A stretch of 64,000 nt of DNA from positions 62,001 to 126,000 of the forward strand of contig JAEWKK010000030.1 of the NCBI GenBank assembly GCA_023386045.1, given 5' to 3'. The notes below the pieces were generated by a model, which was given only the letters and a program-made list of their open reading frames with translations, searched no databases and had not been told where the DNA came from. This document shows, piece after piece, positions 10,401-19,452 of the stretch. Made by a program: the position numbers and the translations under genes. This stretch comes from Bacteroidota bacterium. Its GTDB lineage: Bacteria; Bacteroidota; Bacteroidia; Chitinophagales; Chitinophagaceae. How positions within the stretch are numbered: position 1 is the stretch's first letter; each line of letters begins with the position of its first letter.

Positions 10401-13400
10401 TATAACCACTCCGACCGGAACAACTTCCGGATGGACGACCGGTAATAATCTGGGTACAACAGGAAACGTTTCGGCCAAGATCAACCTGTTCTTTAATACA
10501 AAGAACGACTGGATTGTAGGACCTAAATTCCTGGCCACCGCCAATACCAGATTGAAATTTGATTACGCGGTTACAGAATTCAACAATGCAACAATACCTG
10601 ATGCAAGCGGCGGTATGACGGGCACGGATGACAAAGTAGTGGTGCGCGTTTCAACGAACTGCGGTAATACCTGGACAGATGTTTATACATTCAATTCTTC
10701 AAATGTAAACAGTACATCCAGTGCTCCTGTTGCACACGAGATCAACCTCTCTGCTTATTCAGGCCAGACTATCGTTGTTGCATTCTATGCTACAGATGGT
10801 GTTGATGATGCTCCAGACTATGATTTCCATCTCGACAACATTAATATTGTAAACGTACTGCCTTCAGATGTTGGAGCCACCGCACTGGTTGCTCCTGCTG
10901 CTGTTGCTTGCTATGGTGCAGCTGAAACAGTGACCGTTCAGGTAACCAATCTGGGTACTACACCATTAGATCTTTCTGTTACACCTGTAACAGTGACTAC
11001 TAACGTAACAGGTGCCGGAACCGCTACCCTCACAGGTACAGCGAATACTGGAGTGATCGCACCAAACGGAACGTTTAACGTTACAATGTCCGGTACTCTA
11101 AACATGTCAGCAGCCGGTGCTTATACCTTCAATGCATCCACTTCCATGACAGGAGATGCACAGGCAGCCAATGACGCGATGACACCAGCGTTTCGTACAA
11201 CAGTTGCTCCTGTTGCTACACCATTGACGGTTGATTTCACCGGATTCACAGGCGCCAACCTTACTACATTGTTTCCTGGCTGGTATGAAGCTTCCGGAGC
11301 CACAGCACCCCAGGTTTCAGGTTCCAGCTGGATAGAGAAAAATGGCCTGGGATCTACGGCTAATGTTAACGCCAGAGTGAACCTGTATTCAACAGGTAAG
11401 TATGAGTGGATCGTAAGCCCGAAATTTACGGTTACATCCCTTACACAGTTTACCTACAAGGTAGCTATGACTGATTTTGCTTCCACCAGCGCTGATTCCG
11501 ATGGCGGTATGCTCAATACGGATGACAGTGTGATTGTGAAGATCTCTACGGATTGTGGCCTTTCATGGTCGAACCTGAAAATTTACAGTGCCGCTACTGT
11601 TTCCGGTATTTCTAACAGCTTTATTAGTGAAAACATTTCTCTTGCACCTTATGTAGGTCAGAATGTGATCATTGCTTTCTATGCCACTGAAGGTGTAACC
11701 AACGATGCTCCGGATTATGATTTCCACCTGGATGACATCAATATCCAGGATGTACCTGCCTGCACAGGTGCTGTAGGCGGAACAGCAGCTACTACTTCCA
11801 CATCTACTTTCTGTGGAACAGGTTCTGCAACAATCACCGCCACCGGATTCTCTACAGGATCACAGGGTAGCTATAACTGGCAGTCGTCTACCGACAATAC
11901 CAACTGGTCTGATGTTGCTGGCGCTACTACACCTGGAACTTTCTCTACTGGTAATATTACAGATACCATGTACTATCGCCTGAAGGTAACCTGTCCAAAT
12001 GGTACGGCGCTTGACTATTCAAACGTGATCTCCATCAATGTAAGTGAACTGCCATCAGCAGGAATTACTCCGGCCGGACCAGTGGTAATTTGCGCACCTG
12101 CAACCCAGCTGTTGACAGCTGCAACCAGTGCGACAACACCAACTTACCAATGGAATTTAAATGGATCAGCTATATCCGGTGCAACAGCTTCAACCTATAC
12201 AGCAGCAGCATCAGGATTGTATACTGTAACAATTACAGACGCGGCATCTACCTGTTCGCAAACTTCGGTTGGGGTTAACGTAACTATTAATGCTGCACCA
12301 GGCGCCATTACCTTTACACCTGCAGCTCCTGCAGTTTGTGCAGGTAACGCCCAGCAGCTCACGGCTTCTGTTACCGGTTCCGGTCTTACCGTAACCAATG
12401 GTACCGGAGCAAATACTTCAACTGGTAATACTACCACTGCAGCCTTAGGGCCAAATCCTTTGCAGATCTATTACGGTGGGGTTAAACTCCAGATGCTCTT
12501 CCGTCCGGCTGAATTGACCGCAATGGGAATCACTGCAGGTGCTCCGATCAATTCAATTGGAATCTCACTTGTTGGTGCTGACAACACTTACGCATTGCAG
12601 AATCTTACCATCAAGATGAAGAATTCTGCTTCTACAGTGCTTGCGACAACAGCATGGGAAACGGGTCTGACTACTGTTAAAAACTCTGCCAGCTATTCTC
12701 CAGTTGCAGGTTTGAATACCTTTGTTCTCGACAATACGTTCGACTGGGATGGAACCAGCAGCCTGGTTGTTGAATTCAATTACAGCAATAACAACGGTGG
12801 TACTAGTGGATCCACTTACAATACAGCCCTCCATAGCCCAACATCTTTTGCAAGTTCTACAATGTACCGTGCAGATAATGTTTCGGCCGCAACTACCAAC
12901 GGTTATACCGTAACGGCAAACTATGTTTACAATTCAAGAAACGATGTAACACTGACCACCGGTTCATTTAATTATACCTGGTCTCCTGTTGCCGGCCTGT
13001 TTACCGATGCAGCTGCTACCATTCCTTACACTGGTGGACCTGCAGCAAGTGTATATGCAATGCCGTCAGCAACTACTGTATATACAGTTACCGCAACTTC
13101 AGGTGCAGGTTGTACGAATACAAATACAGTTACAGTGACCATTGGTACGCCAACTTCAATCACTACCCAGCCAACCGCACAAACTGTGTGTGAAGGTGCA
13201 GCTGCCAACTTCTCCGTTGTGGCTGCGGGTAACGGATTGACCTATCAGTGGAGAAAAGGTGGGTCTAATATCACAGGCGCTACTTCTGCTACACTGAACC
13301 TGAACAACGTAACAGCAGCTGATGCAGCGAACTATGATGTTGTGATCACAGGAAGTTGTGGTAGTGTGACTTCAACAGCAGTTGCACTGACAGTTAACGC

Positions 13401-14961
13401 AGCTACATCCATCACCACGCAGCCAACAGCTCAAACAGCATGTGCCGGCACCAATGCCAGCTTTACCGTGGTAGCTGCAGGTTCTGGTACACTGACTTAC
13501 CAGTGGAGAAAGAATACTACCAATATCACAGGTGCTACTTCTGCTACATTGAACCTGAATAACGTTTCTGCAGCTGATGCAGCGAACTATGATGTTGTAA
13601 TCACAGGAGCTTGTGGTAGTGTAACTTCAACAGCAGCTGCTTTGACAATAAACGCAGCTACTTCAATCACCACGCAACCAACAGCTCAAACAGCATGTGC
13701 CGGTACCAACGCCAGCTTTACTGTAGCAGCTGCAGGTTCTGGTACGCTGACTTACCAGTGGAGAAAGAATACTACCAATATCACAGGTGCTACTTCTGCA
13801 ACGCTGATCCTGAACAACGTTACAGCAGCTGATGCAGCGAACTATGATGTTGTGATCACTGGTACTTGCGGTAGTATTACTTCAAATGCAGTTGCCTTAA
13901 CGGTAAATGCAACTACAACAATCACCACACAGCCCACAGCACAAACAGCATGTGCCGGCACTAATGCCAGCTTCACTGTGGTAGCTGCAGGTTCTGGTAC
14001 TTTAACTTACCAGTGGAGAAAGAATACCACCAATATCACAGGCGCTACTTCTGCAACGCTAAACCTGAATAACGTTTCGGCCGCTGATGCAGCCAACTAC
14101 GATGTTGTGATTACAGGAACCTGCGGTAGTGTTACTTCAAATGCAGTGGCACTGACAGTAAACGCAGCCACCAGCATCACCACACAACCAACAGCACAAA
14201 CAGCATGTGCTGGTACTAATGCCAGCTTCACTGTGGTAGCTGCAGGTTCTGGTACTTTGACTTACCAGTGGAGAAAGAATACCACCAATATCACAGGCGC
14301 TACTTCTGCAACGCTGAACCTGAACAACGTAACAGCTGCTGATGCAGCCAACTACGATGTTGTGATCACTGGTACTTGTGGTAGTATTACTTCCAGTGCA
14401 GTTGCCTTAACTGTAAATGCAACTACAGCAATTACTACACAGCCAACTGCGGTTACTGCATGCCAGGGTAATGCTTCATTTACTGTGGCTGCAACAGGTG
14501 CAAATCTTACCTACCAGTGGCAGCTGAATGGTGTGAATGTTACAACAGGAACAGGCGGAACTACTAATTCCTTTACAGTTCCGGTTGCCGCTGCCAATGC
14601 AGGAAACTACAGAGTTGTTATTACAGGTGCCTGCGGAACAGTTACCTCTAACGCTGTTGCACTGACTGTTCAGAATTGTACCTCCATTCCAGGAGTTGAT
14701 GCAGTGATCACAGAAGCGAAACTGATGCCTAATGTGATCCAGTACAGCACTGTGTTGAGAGTCATTGCGTCAAGAACTGCAAAGGTTAACTGGACCATCA
14801 CAGATATGCAGGGAAGGGTGATCCTTCGCTTTGATCAAAAGCTGAACCCAGGACAAAATGATCATAATCTGCAACTGGGTGAACTTGCCGGTGGTATGTA
14901 CCAGCTGAATGGTTCTACAGATAATGGAAAAACCATTTCATTAAGGTTTACAAGATTGTAA
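7483..14961 (+). CDS. Giant T9SS-secreted surface protein with beta-helix and Ig-like tandem repeats
   Basis: 2492 residues with signal peptide ending near CTRAQ (1-20). Residues about 100-800 are rich in N-x-I/V turns (NTISDVNNGIVVV and similar), as in right-handed parallel beta-helix proteins. Two related blocks follow (about 828-1125 and 1125-1425), each a CARDB-like segment plus a MAM-like beta-sandwich ending in PDYDFHLD. Residues about 1890-2395 are tandem Ig-like domains with TYQWRK, NLNNV and DAANYDVVITG motifs and paired Cys. The last 80 residues resemble a T9SS type A sorting domain. Probably an adhesin or matrix protein on the cell surface. The ligand is unknown. It is a single-gene unit with 197 bp upstream and a hairpin terminator behind it. 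Confidence 0.85.
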   Translation: MRKLYALAIALLLFVCTRAQVTINVTGNANTTPALQTSYPSLAAALTDLNAVTAFSGPVVLTAAGGTETAPAGGFVVNFTGATTAANNVAIVGGGAVLTASAALTSGALNDAVIKIIGSDNLRIEGFTLTENAANTTTTAASNNMTEWGIAVLYASATDASQNITLQGNTIDLDRTYQNTFGIYVNATHTATAVTTSATGTGANGGNHGLKLYANTISDVNNGIVVVGPTAAADHNDGIEIGGSNANGNNISNYGTTGTFSSFANVSGTTNGILVRNSKNFTISYNNVTSSNGGITAGTANGIQIPAFSNTPTGAFVNTINNNSISVKSAAASGAINGILHAGTSASTTSTININDNDFHDFGHTVAGTGTIIFLSHAAPHLNTNINGNTFTNLNVNTTGSVTFISNNVTRPANAVANTNNNSIVGNFNKTGAGGTVLFYNANSTTTASVTETNNGNNFSNVTVTGATTIGGWQSTDGTTTSPYGSTKIITNNIFTNITGGTNSITVLNVAYSNNNSTSNNVSGNTIANITGAGSVTGIASATAAQNFFNNTISALTSTGASAVTGISVTGGTSQKIYQNKIYNLEVNNAGGSVIGISITAGTSISIYNNLIGDLRNPIGSGTDIVRGISLTTTTTSSTVSVYHNTIYLNASSTGTNFGTSGILHTSSATATTAALTLQNNIIVNNSTPAGTGLTVALRRTGGTTANSLNNFATASNNNLLYAGNPGPSNLLYFDGTNGAQNLATYRNFTSTTGTLAPRESATFSELPNFLSTIGTSPNFLHINTTIPTFAESGGIAIAAVTQDFDGDTRNVTTPDIGADEFTGLSLLGPDLSFVSLLNPTTAVCDDPAVPASVRITNIGTATIDFSVNNATINAVVTGAATANLSATLTSGTLAPGAFQDVVLSPTLNMSTGGNYNFALSLSVTGDVVANNNTMNTSISLAPTVTLPVSNDFTGFDGSNLSTIFPGWSEGTGITTPTGTTSGWTTGNNLGTTGNVSAKINLFFNTKNDWIVGPKFLATANTRLKFDYAVTEFNNATIPDASGGMTGTDDKVVVRVSTNCGNTWTDVYTFNSSNVNSTSSAPVAHEINLSAYSGQTIVVAFYATDGVDDAPDYDFHLDNINIVNVLPSDVGATALVAPAAVACYGAAETVTVQVTNLGTTPLDLSVTPVTVTTNVTGAGTATLTGTANTGVIAPNGTFNVTMSGTLNMSAAGAYTFNASTSMTGDAQAANDAMTPAFRTTVAPVATPLTVDFTGFTGANLTTLFPGWYEASGATAPQVSGSSWIEKNGLGSTANVNARVNLYSTGKYEWIVSPKFTVTSLTQFTYKVAMTDFASTSADSDGGMLNTDDSVIVKISTDCGLSWSNLKIYSAATVSGISNSFISENISLAPYVGQNVIIAFYATEGVTNDAPDYDFHLDDINIQDVPACTGAVGGTAATTSTSTFCGTGSATITATGFSTGSQGSYNWQSSTDNTNWSDVAGATTPGTFSTGNITDTMYYRLKVTCPNGTALDYSNVISINVSELPSAGITPAGPVVICAPATQLLTAATSATTPTYQWNLNGSAISGATASTYTAAASGLYTVTITDAASTCSQTSVGVNVTINAAPGAITFTPAAPAVCAGNAQQLTASVTGSGLTVTNGTGANTSTGNTTTAALGPNPLQIYYGGVKLQMLFRPAELTAMGITAGAPINSIGISLVGADNTYALQNLTIKMKNSASTVLATTAWETGLTTVKNSASYSPVAGLNTFVLDNTFDWDGTSSLVVEFNYSNNNGGTSGSTYNTALHSPTSFASSTMYRADNVSAATTNGYTVTANYVYNSRNDVTLTTGSFNYTWSPVAGLFTDAAATIPYTGGPAASVYAMPSATTVYTVTATSGAGCTNTNTVTVTIGTPTSITTQPTAQTVCEGAAANFSVVAAGNGLTYQWRKGGSNITGATSATLNLNNVTAADAANYDVVITGSCGSVTSTAVALTVNAATSITTQPTAQTACAGTNASFTVVAAGSGTLTYQWRKNTTNITGATSATLNLNNVSAADAANYDVVITGACGSVTSTAAALTINAATSITTQPTAQTACAGTNASFTVAAAGSGTLTYQWRKNTTNITGATSATLILNNVTAADAANYDVVITGTCGSITSNAVALTVNATTTITTQPTAQTACAGTNASFTVVAAGSGTLTYQWRKNTTNITGATSATLNLNNVSAADAANYDVVITGTCGSVTSNAVALTVNAATSITTQPTAQTACAGTNASFTVVAAGSGTLTYQWRKNTTNITGATSATLNLNNVTAADAANYDVVITGTCGSITSSAVALTVNATTAITTQPTAVTACQGNASFTVAATGANLTYQWQLNGVNVTTGTGGTTNSFTVPVAAANAGNYRVVITGACGTVTSNAVALTVQNCTSIPGVDAVITEAKLMPNVIQYSTVLRVIASRTAKVNWTITDMQGRVILRFDQKLNPGQNDHNLQLGELAGGMYQLNGSTDNGKTISLRFTRL
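13153..14670 (+). repeat. Tandem 255-bp repeats encoding Ig-like domains
   Basis: Unit boundaries (the ACN-TCN/ACN-ATC-ACN-ACN codons that open each domain) fall at about 13153, 13405, 13660, 13915, 14170 and 14425. The spacing is 252 bp once and then exactly 255 bp four times (85 codons). The central units are nearly identical even at silent positions, while the first and last are diverged. This pattern suggests recent unit duplication or gene conversion. Confidence 0.92.
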
Positions 14962-14981
14962 TTCTTCTGATATTCAATCAA

Positions 14982-15009
14982 AACCCCATCTTCACGGTGG
15001 GGTTTTTTT
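14982..15009 (+). terminator. Rho-independent terminator of the giant surface protein gene
   Basis: Seven-base arms AACCCCA (14982-14988) and TGGGGTT (14998-15004) around a 9-base loop, followed by a T-run, 20 bp after the stop codon. Confidence 0.85.
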
Positions 15010-15058
15010 ATGGCCTTTCTGAAAAATTGGAATTCCATGATTTGTTATTTTTATAGGG

Positions 15059-15910
15059 TTGAATGATTCATTTCATATTGGCCTGTTTGTAAATCCTACC
15101 AGGGAGAATGCCAGGGCATTGCAGCTGGCGCATGCCACAATCAATTTGCTGAAGGAAAAAAATCTGCAGTATTCATTGCATATTGATCCATGGCCAAAGA
15201 CGCTTGATAATTTCAGCCAGGCCTGGATCATTGGAGGAGATGGAACCATTAACTGGTTTGTGAATCAATACCCCGATGCCAACATTCCGCTTGCAGTATT
15301 TAGCGGAGGATCCGGAAATGATTTTCACTGGATGATTTATGGGGAAAGCAATGTGAAAGAACAGCTTGAAAAAATCCTGCAGGCAATACCTGTAAAAGTG
15401 GATGCGGGGATTTGTAACGGGAGAATTTTCATGAATGGTGTGGGCATTGGATTCGATGGAGCCATAGTGCATGACCTGCTGGGAAAAAAGAAGCTGGCAG
15501 GGAAGGCATCTTACCTGCTTTCTATTCTAAAACATATTGTGAGTTACCGTGAAAAAGAATGCAGCATACAATTGTCAGCTGAGTCCATACAGCAACCCTG
15601 CTTCATGATCAGTGTTGCCAATGCCAGGCGGTATGGTGGTGGTTTTATGGTAGCTCCCAGGGCTTCTCTTGCAGATGGTTTGCTTGATATCAATATTGTA
15701 GGAAGGATCCCGCCTCTGAAAAGAATCAAATACCTGCCCGTGATGGAAAAAGGAGAGCACCTGGAACTTCCATTCATTCAATACCGCCATGCAGATCATG
15801 TCATCATCCAGGCTCATGAAAAATTACACGCGCATATCGACGGAGAATATATTTATGAAGAAAGATTTGATATCAGCATCCTACCAGGCCGCTTTTCTTT
15901 CCTCTATTAA
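15059..15910 (+). CDS. Diacylglycerol/lipid kinase family protein (YegS-like)
   Basis: 283 residues of the DAGK catalytic fold, which phosphorylates diacylglycerol or related lipids with ATP at the inner face of the membrane. The nucleotide-binding GGDGT is at residues 59-63 and is followed by SGGSGNDFH (about 82-90), the second family hallmark. No in-frame ATG lies between the upstream stop (15038) and the conserved N-terminus, so TTG at 15059 is the likely start; TTG is unusual in this phylum. Exact lipid substrate unknown. The last 30 bp overlap the end of the convergent rhomboid gene. Confidence 0.85.
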   Translation: MNDSFHIGLFVNPTRENARALQLAHATINLLKEKNLQYSLHIDPWPKTLDNFSQAWIIGGDGTINWFVNQYPDANIPLAVFSGGSGNDFHWMIYGESNVKEQLEKILQAIPVKVDAGICNGRIFMNGVGIGFDGAIVHDLLGKKKLAGKASYLLSILKHIVSYREKECSIQLSAESIQQPCFMISVANARRYGGGFMVAPRASLADGLLDINIVGRIPPLKRIKYLPVMEKGEHLELPFIQYRHADHVIIQAHEKLHAHIDGEYIYEERFDISILPGRFSFLY

Positions 15911-16639
15911 AACTTTTCTTTTATTGGCAAAAAAGCGCACCAGGATAAACCCGGCAACGAAGCCTCCGATATGTGCAGCATAAGCAATACCTCCACCTTC
16001 CTGTCCGCCCAGTGTACCCATTCCATTGATCACCTGGAAAATAAACCACAGGCCTACTACAATCAAAGCAGGAATAGAAACGATGGTGAACAGGATCCAT
16101 ACATGCATACGTCTTCCTGGATGCATCATGATGTAACCTCCCAAAACTCCGGCAATGGCACCGGAAGCGCCAAGACTTGGAATAAAAAGATTTTGTCCAA
16201 AATAATAAGTGCTGAACACATGGCTCAGTCCTGCAATCAATCCGCACAATAAATAAAACAGGAGATATTTTAAATGCCCCATATCATTTTCGATATTATC
16301 ACCACAGATGTAGAGGTAAAGCATATTGCCGAGGAGGTGTGCCCATCCGCCATGCATAAACATGGAGGTAAGAAGGGTAGCATAAACAGGAAGATCCGAC
16401 CTGCCCAACGTGATGTATTCCATTTCTCCATTCAGGGGATTTTGAAATCCCCTTGTGCCTGCATAGTCATTTCCGCTAATGATCTCCGCCGGAACTACTG
16501 AATAGGTATAAATGAATGGTTCATTGGTAGCATAATCCTGAAGGAAAATAAATACAAGCACGTTCACTGCTATGAGGATATAGTTTACAAAGGGTGTTAG
16601 ATGCCTGTCCCTGTTATCGTCGCCTACTGGTAAGAACAT
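15881..16639 (-). CDS. Rhomboid family intramembrane serine protease
   Basis: 252 residues, polytopic. It cleaves membrane proteins within or next to their transmembrane helices. The rhomboid motifs are complete: HGGWAHLLGN (97-105, with the oxyanion Asn105), LGASGAIAGV with catalytic Ser159, and AAHIGGF with catalytic His223. I chose ATG 16639 (MFLPVGDD) because family members begin this way; an in-frame extension to 16681 is possible but covers the terminator region. The C-terminal end overlaps the lipid kinase gene by 30 bp, tail to tail. Confidence 0.93.
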   Translation of the reverse strand: MFLPVGDDNRDRHLTPFVNYILIAVNVLVFIFLQDYATNEPFIYTYSVVPAEIISGNDYAGTRGFQNPLNGEMEYITLGRSDLPVYATLLTSMFMHGGWAHLLGNMLYLYICGDNIENDMGHLKYLLFYLLCGLIAGLSHVFSTYYFGQNLFIPSLGASGAIAGVLGGYIMMHPGRRMHVWILFTIVSIPALIVVGLWFIFQVINGMGTLGGQEGGGIAYAAHIGGFVAGFILVRFFANKRKVLIEERKAAW

Positions 16640-16681
16640 TGTTTCTTTTTTATAGGTGCATGCAAATGGTATTCCTTTCAA

Positions 16682-16711
16682 TAAAAAAAGTCCTGCTCAA
16701 AGAGCAGGACT
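16682..16711 (-). terminator. Terminator of the RRM protein gene
   Basis: Perfect 9-bp stem (16689-16697 with 16703-16711) and 5-base loop. Read on the minus strand it is followed by a T-run (16682-16688). It lies between the RRM gene and the rhomboid start. Confidence 0.85.
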
Positions 16712-16734
16712 CGCGAAATTTATTTTTTATGGTT

Positions 16735-17136
16735 TTAATAGCTGTCTCTGAAACCACCGCCACCGCTGCCACCACGGTTGCCACCGAAGCCACCGCCACG
16801 GTTGCCACCGCCGCCGAAGCCGCCGCCACCTTTTCTAAAACCTCCGCCGCCACCGCCGCCGAAGTTTTTCTTTTTGTAGCCGCCGCCATTGTCTTCTTTT
16901 GGACGTGATTCATTCACAACAAGGTTTCTTCCTTCTACCTCGCTGCCGTTCAATTGAGCAATGGCTGCCTGAGCCTGTTCGTCATTAGGCATTTCCACAA
17001 AGCCAAAACCTTTGCTTCTCTGTGTGAATTTGTCCATAACGATTTTAGCAGAGGCAACTTCACCATAAGGTGTAAACAAGTTGGCCAGGTCCTGATCTTT
17101 AAGACCCCAACTAAGATTTCCAACGTAAATGTTCAT
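16735..17136 (-). CDS. RNA-binding protein, one RRM plus glycine/arginine-rich tail
   Basis: 133 residues. The RRM fold covers residues 1-80, with RNP2 IYVGNL (3-8) and RNP1 KGFGFVEM (about 42-49). The tail from residue 85 is almost all Gly with Arg, Lys and Phe (RGG-like) and is probably disordered. Such proteins bind single-stranded RNA and are often cold- or stress-induced in Bacteroidota and cyanobacteria. The start is ATG 17136 because the RRM begins at MNIYVGN; the open frame extends 33 codons further upstream without similarity to the family. An imperfect inverted repeat (GAACATT TACT AACGTTC, 17189-17206) lies upstream and could be an operator. Confidence 0.92.
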   Translation of the reverse strand: MNIYVGNLSWGLKDQDLANLFTPYGEVASAKIVMDKFTQRSKGFGFVEMPNDEQAQAAIAQLNGSEVEGRNLVVNESRPKEDNGGGYKKKNFGGGGGGGFRKGGGGFGGGGNRGGGFGGNRGGSGGGGFRDSY

Positions 17137-17285
17137 TTGAGAAAAATTTAAAAAACAAAAAACGTGTTTACAGTTACCAGAAACCAATGAACATTTACTA
17201 ACGTTCAAAGAAATGGGAAAACTGAACCAACACAAATCGTAACGAATATAAGGAAATTAAATTGATATGTTATAGCGCCAAATAG

Positions 17286-17314
17286 AAAAAGCCGCCCTTC
17301 CAGAGCGGCTTTTT
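17286..17314 (-). terminator. Bidirectional-looking terminator after the 372-residue T9SS client
   Basis: Stem AAAAAGCCGC / GCGGCTTTTT (17286-17295 and 17305-17314) with a 9-base loop, 16 bp past the stop of the minus-strand gene. Confidence 0.85.
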
Positions 17315-17330
17315 ATGAGGTTGCGTAAAA

Positions 17331-18449
17331 TTACTGCTTGATCACTTTGAGCGTTTGAACAGAGCCATTTTTATCTTCTAAACGGATGATATACATACCC
17401 GCTTTGAGGTCACCAGTTTGGATAATGGTTTGGCCTGAAGCATTTTTGATTTCCATAGACCTTACCATTTGCCCATTCGAAGATGTCATGATCAGCATGC
17501 CATTCATGGATACACCATGTTCAATAGTCAGGCTGCTGCTAAATGGCAGGGGATAGGCATGCAGACTCACTGACCTGCTAAGGTTCAGCCTTACCACATT
17601 AGTGTACTTATACTTGCCATCAACATCCACATTCATCACCCTGTAATATACCACGCCGCTTGCCTGGTTGTCGGTAAAGCTGTAAGCAGAATTTCCAGTA
17701 GCAGTTACTTCCCCAATTGTGGTAAAATTCCTAGCATCAGTGCTTTTCTCAATTTCATAATGACTGACTTCTGTTTCTCCGGCTACATTCCAGATCATCA
17801 CAACGCTGTTGCCCGAAATTCTTCCGGTAAAGCTGGTGAAGTTTACCGGCAGTGTAATTTGTGCAGCAGCTCCGGTAGTTCTGAAATCATCAAAAACAAT
17901 ACACTGGTTATTATTGGATGCAGCGTCAGGCCTTAAATAGATATGCAGCCTGTAAGTACCACCGGGAACAAATCCGGGAATGGTTGCAATGGGAATCGCT
18001 ATACAAACCGTAGCAGTATTAGCCACGTAGGTTGGTACTACTGTAGAAACCCAGGCGGTGCTGATGGTGCCAGTGTTGCTATTGAAGTACTCAATAAAAA
18101 TGTTGACCTCACTTACATGGGCGACCCCGCTAAGTTCAAAGCCTACGCCAATGGCTGTTTGTGTGGCCAGGGTCTGGTAAGTGGGTGTAACGATCTCGTA
18201 AACAGAATCCGGACTGGGAACATTGCATCGCTCCAGGAATCCATCCTGTCCATTCATGCCATAAACAAAACCCGGAGAGGTAGAGGCCTGAGTGGAAGAA
18301 CTGAAACCAGCCATGCTGCCGCCGGTGTTGTCAAAATTTTCAACAATAGGGCCGCAGGGAGAAGTCTGGGCGAGAAGAATGGTGCTGCATACGAATACAG
18401 AAATCATGGTTAATGAAGCTTTCTTCAAAAAGGGGTAGAGATGAATCAT
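17331..18449 (-). CDS. T9SS-secreted protein with C-terminal sorting domain
   Basis: 372 residues. The signal peptide has an extended n-region and ends near LLAQ (28); a shorter start at Met15 is equally possible. Residues about 33-195 form a beta-rich domain with FVPGGTYRLHIYLRPD and a VFDDF motif, like carbohydrate-binding or choice-of-anchor sandwiches. Residues 198-290 match the fibronectin-like linker common before sorting domains (NFTSFTGRISGNSVVMIWNVAGE). The last 75 residues form a T9SS type A sorting domain (LHAYPLPFSSSLTIEHG to MYIIRLEDKNGSVQTLKVIKQ). Cargo function not recognised. Confidence 0.82.
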   Translation of the reverse strand: MIHLYPFLKKASLTMISVFVCSTILLAQTSPCGPIVENFDNTGGSMAGFSSSTQASTSPGFVYGMNGQDGFLERCNVPSPDSVYEIVTPTYQTLATQTAIGVGFELSGVAHVSEVNIFIEYFNSNTGTISTAWVSTVVPTYVANTATVCIAIPIATIPGFVPGGTYRLHIYLRPDAASNNNQCIVFDDFRTTGAAAQITLPVNFTSFTGRISGNSVVMIWNVAGETEVSHYEIEKSTDARNFTTIGEVTATGNSAYSFTDNQASGVVYYRVMNVDVDGKYKYTNVVRLNLSRSVSLHAYPLPFSSSLTIEHGVSMNGMLIMTSSNGQMVRSMEIKNASGQTIIQTGDLKAGMYIIRLEDKNGSVQTLKVIKQ

Positions 18450-18610
18450 AGTCGCTAATATTAAGGGTGATTGAATACCTGTTGGAGTTTTTCAAGGAAA
18501 GCAGTTTTTCGCGACTATAGGAACCTGGACGTTTTAGTTGTTATCAAAAAGCGTTCCCGGTTATTGAAATAAATGGATGGCCTTGCTTCAAAAGGCCTGT
18601 GGATGCATAA

Positions 18611-18643
18611 AAAAAAGTCCGTACAATTTGTACGGACTTTTTT
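18611..18643 (-). terminator. Terminator of the rpsF-rpsR-rplI operon
   Basis: A perfect 15-bp stem, A-run plus GTCCGTACA paired with TGTACGGAC plus T-run, with a 3-base loop, 17 bp past the rplI stop. It could act in both directions. Confidence 0.9.
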
Positions 18644-18660
18644 GAATCAGGTTGATATGA

Positions 18661-19107
18661 TTATTCAGCAACCACTTCGAATTCAACATCTGCATGCTGA
18701 CCGTTACCGAAGTCGATAGAAGCTTTATAAGTACCCAGTTCCTTGACCTCGTCTGTGATATGGATCTTCTTGCGGTCGATCTCGTATCCTTTCTGGTCCC
18801 TGATGGCGCGGCTGATCTGCAAAGGTGTTACACTTCCGAAGATCTTTCCGCTGGTTCCTGTTTTGGCGCCTACTTTCAGAGGAGCTTCATTCAGCTTGGC
18901 GATCACATTATTCATCTGTGCCAGCATTTGCTCTTCTTTTTTCCTGACCACTTTCAGCCTTTCTTCCAGCTGTTTGCGGTTACCAGGGTTGGCTTCCTGT
19001 GCCAAGCCGCGTGGGATGAGGTAGTTACGGGCATAACCGTTTTTTACCTTAACCAGCTCATTCTTGCCACCAAGATTGTCAACGTCCTGAATTAAAATGA
19101 TTTCCAT
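18661..19107 (-). CDS. rplI: 50S ribosomal protein L9
   Basis: 148 residues, the usual length. The N-terminal RNA-binding lobe has MEIILIQDVDNLG and the G-rich KNGYARNYLIPRGLA motif, followed by the long connecting helix (about 45-75) and the C-terminal lobe with KIFGSVT. It is the last gene of the rpsF-rpsR-rplI cluster. A 76-bp gap to rpsR contains a short GC hairpin (about 19153-19168) that may be a leader element or processing site. Confidence 0.97.
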   Translation of the reverse strand: MEIILIQDVDNLGGKNELVKVKNGYARNYLIPRGLAQEANPGNRKQLEERLKVVRKKEEQMLAQMNNVIAKLNEAPLKVGAKTGTSGKIFGSVTPLQISRAIRDQKGYEIDRKKIHITDEVKELGTYKASIDFGNGQHADVEFEVVAE

Positions 19108-19183
19108 TGTTTTGAGTTTTAGCCAATCCCAACTTCACATTGAGACTGTCCGTCCCGGGTTAACGGGAGTTAGGTTAAAAAAT

Positions 19184-19450
19184 TTATTTTAAAAGATCTG
19201 TTACGTAAGGCAGCAGGGCCATCAGGCGTGCTTTTTTGATCGCGTCGCTCACCTTACGCTGGTATTTCAGCGAGTTACCGGTGATGCGGCGGGGAAGGAT
19301 CTTGCCTTGCTCGTTCAAAAATTTTTTCAGGAACTCCACATCTTTATAATCGATGTAGCGGATGCCATACTTTTTAAAGCGGCAGAATTTTTTAGGACGC
19401 TTCTCGCTTTTGATCGCGGTCAGGTATTTGATTTCATTTGCTTTTGCCAT
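19184..19450 (-). CDS. rpsR: 30S ribosomal protein S18
   Basis: 88 residues with the S18 core: CRFKKYGIRYIDYKDVEFLKKF, the ILPRRITG segment and the C-terminal KARLMALLPYV. It binds S6 and 16S rRNA in the small-subunit platform. It follows rpsF with a 2-bp gap, so the two are translationally linked. Confidence 0.97.
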   Translation of the reverse strand: MAKANEIKYLTAIKSEKRPKKFCRFKKYGIRYIDYKDVEFLKKFLNEQGKILPRRITGNSLKYQRKVSDAIKKARLMALLPYVTDLLK

Positions 19451-19452
19451 GA

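Noticed and set aside
13153..14670. CRISPR array
   Set aside because: Repeats are 255 bp, contiguous and in frame within one protein, with no spacers and no cas genes in the window.
18694..19095. Plus-strand frames opposite rplI
   Set aside because: rplI is unambiguous; the opposite frames have no recognisable features.
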